This document shows, one piece after another, positions 41,506-46,307 of a DNA stretch of 46,307 nt. The notes beneath the pieces are model-generated. The model was not told the DNA's origin. It did no database searches and saw only the letters and a program-made list of their open reading frames with translations. Each line of letters starts with the position of its first letter. The stretch's first letter is position 1. Both the position numbers and the translations under genes were made by a program. Source of the stretch: Desulfobulbaceae bacterium UBA2276 (GTDB lineage Bacteria; Desulfobacterota; Desulfobulbia; Desulfobulbales; Desulfocapsaceae); the NCBI GenBank assembly GCA_002347085.1, contig DDWW01000028.1, positions 392 to 46,698 on the forward strand, given 5' to 3'.

Positions 41506-43225
41506 GCGAGCAGTTACACCCTGTTTTATTCATCTCTTTTGTTCATCTGTTTTTTCCTTTTTTATTCTGACATTGCCAAGCCAGGCCACAGCAGCAGAGA
41601 AAGCTATCATCCCGATAATCTCATGCCTCCTCCTCTCGGGTCACCAATCCGCCACTGTTGCCCATGCGAATCTGCTGTATAAGGATTATCCCGGCAACTG
41701 TTTAAGCTGCCACGCCAAGGAGGCACAGGATATGTCAGGCACCACCCATTATCAGTGGCTGGGAGATGCCCCGGATATGGTCAACGGGATCGGCATCAAG
41801 CAAGGCAAGCTCACCAACGCGATAAACAGTTATTGCATTACATTATCAGAGGACTGGGAGCTGTGCGGCAAGTGCCATGCCGGTCGCGGTTTGAGACCCG
41901 ATGCTGCCGGAGCCGGTCTGGAAAATATTGATTGTCTGGTGTGCCATAGCGAGGAATACGCCAAGGTGCGGATCAGACTCGCTGACGGCTCCATGGGTGT
42001 TGCTGCTCCGACAGACAGCATGGTGCAAAAGGTTCACAAGCCTACGCCGCTCACCTGTCTGAAATGCCATGCCACTGCCGGCGGCGGTGATGGATACAAA
42101 CGGGGTGACCTGTCCATGGCCACCAGCACCAATGCGGATCCCAACTTTGATGTCCATTTGAATAGAAGCGGCAGCAATCTGGCCTGCCAGGCCTGTCATC
42201 AATTTCAGAATCATAAGACCCTCGGCAAGGGTTCTGATCTGAGAGCCACGGATGATATCGCGCGCGGATCAGAGATCTCCTGCGCAACCTGCCATGCCGC
42301 CATGGCCACCACCGGTCATAGCGACCCCACCATTGACAGGCATGCCGCGCGGGGCAAGATCGCCTGCCAGGTCTGTCATATCCCGATCTATGCCAAGGTG
42401 GCAACCGAAACAGAAAGAGACTGGCGGTTCCATAAGGATGGTACCGATGCCTCTACCTGTGACGCGGCCAACCCCTGTCCCGGCCATCCAAAGACCGTAA
42501 CGGCTGCCAATTTGACGCCTCAATACAGATGGTGGAACAGAAAGAGTAACAACGCCCTGCTCGGGGATGATGCGTCACTCACCTATGATGCAGCGCTGAA
42601 TACCTATCCAACCTCCAGGCCTCTTGGAGCTTTCAATATCAACGATACGACCACCAAGATCTATCCGTTCAAGTACAAGACCGCTATGCAGCCGAAGACT
42701 TTTGCGGATGATGTGCTGGTCGCACTCGACACCTTTATCTACCTTGGGGGGACGGGCAGTGTTACCGAGGCCATAGAATCAGGTCTGGTGAAAATGGGCT
42801 ATCCTGCCGACGCGCCGGTTGAGTGGATCGCCACCGATACTTACCAGTTGCTCAATCACGGCGTGGAGCCTGCTGCAAGAGCTCTGGCCTGCGATGCCTG
42901 CCACAGCGGCACCAGCGGTCTCTCCACCAGTACCAGGATGCCGTTTGCCGAGCTTGGCTACCATGATTTCCGCAACAGCAGTCTGAATCTCTGTGCTCTC
43001 TGTCATGATTTCAAGAGCGCCAACCGGGTTGACATGCATAACAAGCATGTTCGTACAGAGGGCTATGGCTGTAATGCCTGCCATGGTAGCGGCGCCCCGC
43101 TGAAAAAAATTAAGAGTGACCTGTGCAATGACTGCCATGGGATTAGGGGAGCGACTACCCAGGAAATTCATATAACGCATGTCACAGAGGAAAATTATGC
43201 TTGTAATACCTGCCATACCTTCTAA
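41495..43225 (+). CDS. Dodecaheme periplasmic cytochrome c, OTR-like N-terminal region
   Basis: A 576-residue exported protein with 12 CxxCH heme sites, the first at 69-73 and the last (CNTCH) two residues from the C-terminus. The N-terminal third keeps spacing and residues of the octaheme tetrathionate reductase (OTR) family: CLSCH...TTHYQW, NAINSYCI, CGKCHAGRGLRP and DCLVCHSEEY. Known OTRs have eight hemes, so the last four (CDACH, CALCH, CNACH and the C-terminal pair region) appear to be added. Two hydrophobic stretches (10-30 and 37-50) precede the heme region, so it may be membrane-anchored or have a long signal. A perfect AGGAGG ribosome binding site precedes the ATG. Reaction and partner are not known; a role in sulfur-oxyanion, nitrogen-oxide or extracellular electron transfer is possible. 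Confidence 0.85.
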   Translation: MIGRRAVTPCFIHLFCSSVFSFFILTLPSQATAAEKAIIPIISCLLLSGHQSATVAHANLLYKDYPGNCLSCHAKEAQDMSGTTHYQWLGDAPDMVNGIGIKQGKLTNAINSYCITLSEDWELCGKCHAGRGLRPDAAGAGLENIDCLVCHSEEYAKVRIRLADGSMGVAAPTDSMVQKVHKPTPLTCLKCHATAGGGDGYKRGDLSMATSTNADPNFDVHLNRSGSNLACQACHQFQNHKTLGKGSDLRATDDIARGSEISCATCHAAMATTGHSDPTIDRHAARGKIACQVCHIPIYAKVATETERDWRFHKDGTDASTCDAANPCPGHPKTVTAANLTPQYRWWNRKSNNALLGDDASLTYDAALNTYPTSRPLGAFNINDTTTKIYPFKYKTAMQPKTFADDVLVALDTFIYLGGTGSVTEAIESGLVKMGYPADAPVEWIATDTYQLLNHGVEPAARALACDACHSGTSGLSTSTRMPFAELGYHDFRNSSLNLCALCHDFKSANRVDMHNKHVRTEGYGCNACHGSGAPLKKIKSDLCNDCHGIRGATTQEIHITHVTEENYACNTCHTF

Positions 43226-43293
43226 GCGGTCTGTGAAATTCAGGAGGTTCAAGGTGTAGTCTGTTACGGGACATTTTCTGGTTCAACCGTGCA

Positions 43294-43330
43294 CAGCGGA
43301 GGCGGGGGTTATAGGACCCAGCCTCCGCTG
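43294..43330 (+). terminator. Strong hairpin after the 12-heme cytochrome gene
   Basis: CAGCGGAGGC (43294-43303) pairs perfectly with GCCTCCGCTG (43321-43330) around a 17-base loop, 69 bases after the stop codon. Only TTGTTG follows instead of a T-run, so it is a weak intrinsic terminator or a 3'-end stabiliser. Confidence 0.5.
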
Positions 43331-43429
43331 TTGTTGAGAGTGCAGCTCCCCTGTGGCCACTCTCGTTCGTGCTTCCATGGAGAAAAAAAGAGCAAAAAAT
43401 AGGTAAAAGGGGACGGTTCTCGTATGTTC

Positions 43430-45628
43430 CTATTTACTGGTAAGGGTCCAGACTCCTTGCCAGTTTTCTCCCAGCCCTTTCTCGTTCAGTTCCTGGCATT
43501 TGACCAGATAGTGGGCCGCCGGCGGATCCTGATCGGCAATAGCGGCAAACAGGGTCATGGCCTCCTGAAAATTCCCTTGATAAAAGGCCTCCCGTCCCTG
43601 GTTAAAGGTCTGGAATTTTACTTCTTCGCCCTGAAAATGTTCAGGCAGCAAGGGTTCATAGACCCGGACCGGCTCTTTGCGGCCAACGACGGTGAGTCTC
43701 GCTAATTCCCGGCAGGGAAAGGTGTCGCCGATCTGCTCACGGCTGGCCTGAGAGATCATCAGGTAGCTGCCAAACTGTTTATTGGCCCCTTCCAGACGGG
43801 CCGCCAGATTAACAGCATCTCCCAGCATCGTATAGTCAAAACGGGTGGAGGAACCCAGATTGCCGACAACCGCCGGGCCGGAATTGATCCCTATCCGCAT
43901 GTAGAGGTCATGGCCGGACTGTTTCTTGAAGCGGGGCCGCAATTCAGCCAGCTTCTGCTGACAGCGCAAGGCCGCTCGTACCGCTCGCACCGCGTGGTCA
44001 GGCACGTCGATGGGCGCGTTCCAGAAGGCGATGATCGCATCCCCCTCATACTTGTCCACCGTCCCGTCTTCTTCCAGGATAATATCGGTCATGGCCGACA
44101 GATAGTCATTGAGAAGATGGGTCAACTCCTCCGGTTCAAGCCCCTCGGAGATCGTGGTAAAGCCCTGGAGATCAGAAAAAAAGATGGAGAGTTCCTTACG
44201 ATTTCCGCCCAGCCGCAGTCTTTCCGGGTTTTCGATCAGTTGCTCGATGACATGCGGGCTGAGGTAATGGCGGAAGGATTCTTTGATAAAACGACGTTGT
44301 TTGCCTTCGCGCTGATAGTCGAGAAAGATTGCCAGGGTTATGGTGATGAGGCACCCGATCTCTAAAGGCAGCAGTTCCAGGCGCAAGCCCTGTTGGTAGA
44401 GGATTCCGGCCAGAGTGGGCGGCAGGGCGGCGAATCCGAAGGCAATTCCGGTAAGCATGCCGGGGCCGGAAACGCTGGTGCTGAGGACACCGCTCAGGAT
44501 AACGAGCAGGATGAGGATGGCAAATGCCTTCCCCTGGCTGATCCCGGCGATGAAATCGTTGCCCAGCAGGTTGTCAAGGAGGGTGGCATTGATCTCTACC
44601 CCCGAGAAGATACCGCCCATCGGGGTCGGGCGCAGATCAAAAAGGCCGGGTGCGGAAAAGCCGAAGACTACATAGTTGCCCCGCAGCTTTTCTCCTTGTG
44701 AAGATATCCCCATGTTGCCCTCGGCATTCCCGCCCACTGTATTTTCCTTGCTCCCCTCATTCCCTTCACGCAGGGAGAGCTCCTCGGCCAGGAGCGAGGC
44801 GGCGCTGAGGGTCGGGAAGGTGCCGGCCGGGCCCCGGAAACGAAGAAGCGTTTGCCCCTGCTGGTCAACCGGGATTGTTTTGGTTCCAGATGTCTTGCCT
44901 TCCACCAGAAGCGCCGCCGTCCCGCTGGTCAGCCTGCTTTCCGGATGGGCTGCCAGATAGACCCCAAGGCCCAAGGCCGGCAAGGGCTTCTGGTCAAAGA
45001 AGGTTAAGGGATAGAGGGAGCGGTAGATGCCGTCTGGCCCTGGGTCTTGATGGACATTGCAGAGGATTGCGGCCTTGCCCGCCACTTCCGGGATGGGCAT
45101 GGTGGCATTGGTGTAGCGGGGAAAGGGCAGGGGAGTGGTGCCCTTGTCATCAGAAAAAAGAAAAGATGGGTGGGGCGCATCGGCCGGCCATTGTTGATGT
45201 CGACCGTCACCCTGGCCCGGAAAGACCGATCCCGCCGCGAATCGCCCCATAGCCTTGATCGCCTCGCCCAAGGCCTGATCGTCATCGACACCAAAGCTGG
45301 AGGGTTCGGTAAAAAGGACGTCAAAGCCCACGGCCAAGGCCTTGTGCCGTCGGCAGTTGTCAAGAATGGCCCCGTATAGCTCACGGGGCCAGGGCCAGGT
45401 CACTCCCAGATGGGTCTGGGCCCATTCCAGACTTTGCTGGTCGAGCAGGATTACGACAATCGAGTCGGTATGGGGGCCGGGCTTGGCAAAAAACCTGCTC
45501 TCCATATCCCAGATCCGATCTTCCCAACTGGTCAAGAAACCACCGAGCCAGAGGGCCAGGGCGAACAGGATTCCTAATCCTGAAGTCGCTGCGGCCTGGA
45601 GGAGCTTGCGGCGCGACGTTTTCTTCAT
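43430..45628 (-). CDS. CHASE2-domain class III adenylate cyclase
   Basis: A 732-residue membrane cyclase. A short N-terminal helix (about 15-34) precedes an extracytoplasmic CHASE2 sensor (about 40-370, with FDVLFTEPSS and ETTPMGGIFSGVEINATLL-like segments near its end). Three helices follow (about 370-450), then a class III cyclase (about 475-660) with metal-binding aspartates in FFSDLQGFTT and YEGDAIIAFWNAP and the GSSTRFDYTMLGDAVNLAARL segment. The C-terminal tail (about 680-720) looks like one TPR unit (FNQGREAFYQGNFQEAMTLF). The CHASE2 part contains a glycine/asparagine-rich insert near 295-325. It lies 35 bases after the M48 peptidase gene, in one operon. Confidence 0.93.
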   Translation of the reverse strand: MKKTSRRKLLQAAATSGLGILFALALWLGGFLTSWEDRIWDMESRFFAKPGPHTDSIVVILLDQQSLEWAQTHLGVTWPWPRELYGAILDNCRRHKALAVGFDVLFTEPSSFGVDDDQALGEAIKAMGRFAAGSVFPGQGDGRHQQWPADAPHPSFLFSDDKGTTPLPFPRYTNATMPIPEVAGKAAILCNVHQDPGPDGIYRSLYPLTFFDQKPLPALGLGVYLAAHPESRLTSGTAALLVEGKTSGTKTIPVDQQGQTLLRFRGPAGTFPTLSAASLLAEELSLREGNEGSKENTVGGNAEGNMGISSQGEKLRGNYVVFGFSAPGLFDLRPTPMGGIFSGVEINATLLDNLLGNDFIAGISQGKAFAILILLVILSGVLSTSVSGPGMLTGIAFGFAALPPTLAGILYQQGLRLELLPLEIGCLITITLAIFLDYQREGKQRRFIKESFRHYLSPHVIEQLIENPERLRLGGNRKELSIFFSDLQGFTTISEGLEPEELTHLLNDYLSAMTDIILEEDGTVDKYEGDAIIAFWNAPIDVPDHAVRAVRAALRCQQKLAELRPRFKKQSGHDLYMRIGINSGPAVVGNLGSSTRFDYTMLGDAVNLAARLEGANKQFGSYLMISQASREQIGDTFPCRELARLTVVGRKEPVRVYEPLLPEHFQGEEVKFQTFNQGREAFYQGNFQEAMTLFAAIADQDPPAAHYLVKCQELNEKGLGENWQGVWTLTSK

Positions 45629-45663
45629 CCCTCCGGGGTCCCTTCTTTCATCGCTTCACCCTT

Positions 45664-46307
45664 TCATACCCCTTTCATGGCCGTCTCGAAACGCCGTTGT
45701 CTGGCCAAGAGTGGTGTCTGGGATTTGCTTGCCGAGATCAGTTTTGCCAAATTCTCGATCCGATCTTCGGGGGCGGGATGGGTCTTGGCAAAATCAAGGC
45801 CGCCGGGTTTGAGTTGTTTGGTCATAAGCTGAAGCATATCGATAAGTCCGGACGGGTCGTAGCCGACCCGTTGCAGGAGTGTTACTGCCGCCGCGTCGGC
45901 CTCGTTTTCAAAGGCGCGGGAGTAGCCGCTGTTGATCATGGTACTGGTGATGTCGTTGATCGAGTCTTCAAAGGTTGAGGTCAGGGTGGCGAGATCGGAC
46001 CCGGCAAAGGCCTTGGTGCCCTCAATGGCCAGCATGGAGGTGGCCTTGGTGATCCGGTCCTTTTCGATGGATTGCAGGCCATGTTTGAGCTGGACATGGC
46101 CAATCTCGTGGGCCAGAATCGCGGCCAACCCGTTTTCGTGATTACAGCACCGGAGCATGCCGCGGGTAACAAAGATCAGACCGCTGGGGGTCGCGAAGGC
46201 GTTGATCTCGGGGGAATCGAGGATCTGGAAGTGATAGCCGTCATAGAGTTCCGGCAGATCAGAGAATTGGGCCAGGGTCTGTCCCAGGATGTTGAGGTAG
46301 CTGTTGC
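45664..46307 (-). CDS. M48-family zinc metallopeptidase, C-terminal part (truncated by window end)
   Basis: The frame is open to the window edge; the N-terminus lies beyond. The zinc motif HEIGH sits in AAILAHEIGHVQLKHG, and the third ligand is in AFENEADAAAVTLLQRVG. The frame ends in ARQRRFETAMKGV. Upstream codons read INAFATPSGLIFVTRGML, the typical strand before the zinc helix, so the internal ATG at 46158 is not the start. Without TPR repeats after the domain it resembles BepA/LoiP-type periplasmic proteases only in its catalytic part. It probably works in envelope protein quality control. The CHASE2 cyclase follows in the same operon. Confidence 0.9.
   Translation of the reverse strand, partial: NSYLNILGQTLAQFSDLPELYDGYHFQILDSPEINAFATPSGLIFVTRGMLRCCNHENGLAAILAHEIGHVQLKHGLQSIEKDRITKATSMLAIEGTKAFAGSDLATLTSTFEDSINDITSTMINSGYSRAFENEADAAAVTLLQRVGYDPSGLIDMLQLMTKQLKPGGLDFAKTHPAPEDRIENLAKLISASKSQTPLLARQRRFETAMKGV

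Noticed and set aside
42440..42490. A thirteenth heme site in the large cytochrome
   Set aside because: The segment CDAANPCPGH has no CxxCH spacing; treating it as C-x5-C-x2-H heme binding is not supported.
1..46307. tRNA or rRNA genes
   Set aside because: No cloverleaf with a TTCGANNC-type arm or rRNA core sequence was recognised by eye in the intergenic gaps; a covariance search could still find a small RNA.

Overview
The window looks like chromosomal DNA of an anaerobic, cytochrome-rich member of the Desulfobacterota, most likely Desulfobulbales (sulfate reducers, sulfur disproportionators and cable bacteria). This is inferred from gene content and protein style, not from a database match. 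Pointers are a tetraheme cytochrome c3, a 12-heme periplasmic cytochrome, ResB/CcsB (System II) cytochrome biogenesis, a split ferredoxin-type glutamate synthase, cobalamin genes and many one- and two-component sensors. Base composition looks even, and there is no phage, IS transposase, CRISPR array, rRNA or recognisable tRNA.

Layout. 1-1094 (+): end of a cobalamin operon (cbiA C-terminus, cbiC). 1126-6241 (-): CBS-domain protein, a REP-like palindrome, the bifunctional NAD(P)HX repair enzyme, two roadblock-type proteins, and an LptF/LptG permease with an added cysteine-rich tail. 6532-9202: a COG2509 flavoprotein (+) and a Cache-domain membrane sensor (-). 9375-14672 (-): glutamate synthase split into amidotransferase, FMN/Fe-S synthase, and GXGXG-plus-GltD subunits. 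15306-19757: response-regulator adenylate cyclase, S4 RNA-binding protein, succinate-semialdehyde dehydrogenase, a lipoprotein and a Sel1-repeat protein. 19982-28537 (+): housekeeping run purA, rpoZ, dnaJ, moaC, dksA, galT, a CheY-like regulator, a FolE2-like protein lacking its metal ligands, and glyS. 28639-31486 (-): cytochrome c3, ccsB, resB. 31949-37187: rpmB, a small unknown, a lipoprotein, an atypical SDR (-) and a large M16 peptidase. 37343-46307: tandem universal stress protein (-), PilZ protein plus GAF-GAF-HD-GYP phosphodiesterase (+), the dodecaheme cytochrome (+), then a CHASE2 adenylate cyclase and an M48 peptidase (both -, the last cut by the window edge).

How the genes fit together. 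Three themes recur: c-type cytochrome production (c3, the 12-heme protein and ResB/CcsB), nucleotide second-messenger signalling (two class III cyclases, one HD-GYP enzyme, one PilZ receptor) and ammonium assimilation (split GOGAT behind its own promoter).

The most striking unexplained signal is a family of about 102-110 bp structured palindromic repeats. Eight copies lie in intergenic gaps between 11.8 kb and 38.6 kb, in both orientations. Three run into the stop codon of a gene. Other points of note are the FolE2-like apparent pseudoenzyme, an SDR without its catalytic lysine, the permease with a zinc-ribbon-like tail, and a duplicated translation-initiation leader before the 12-heme cytochrome.
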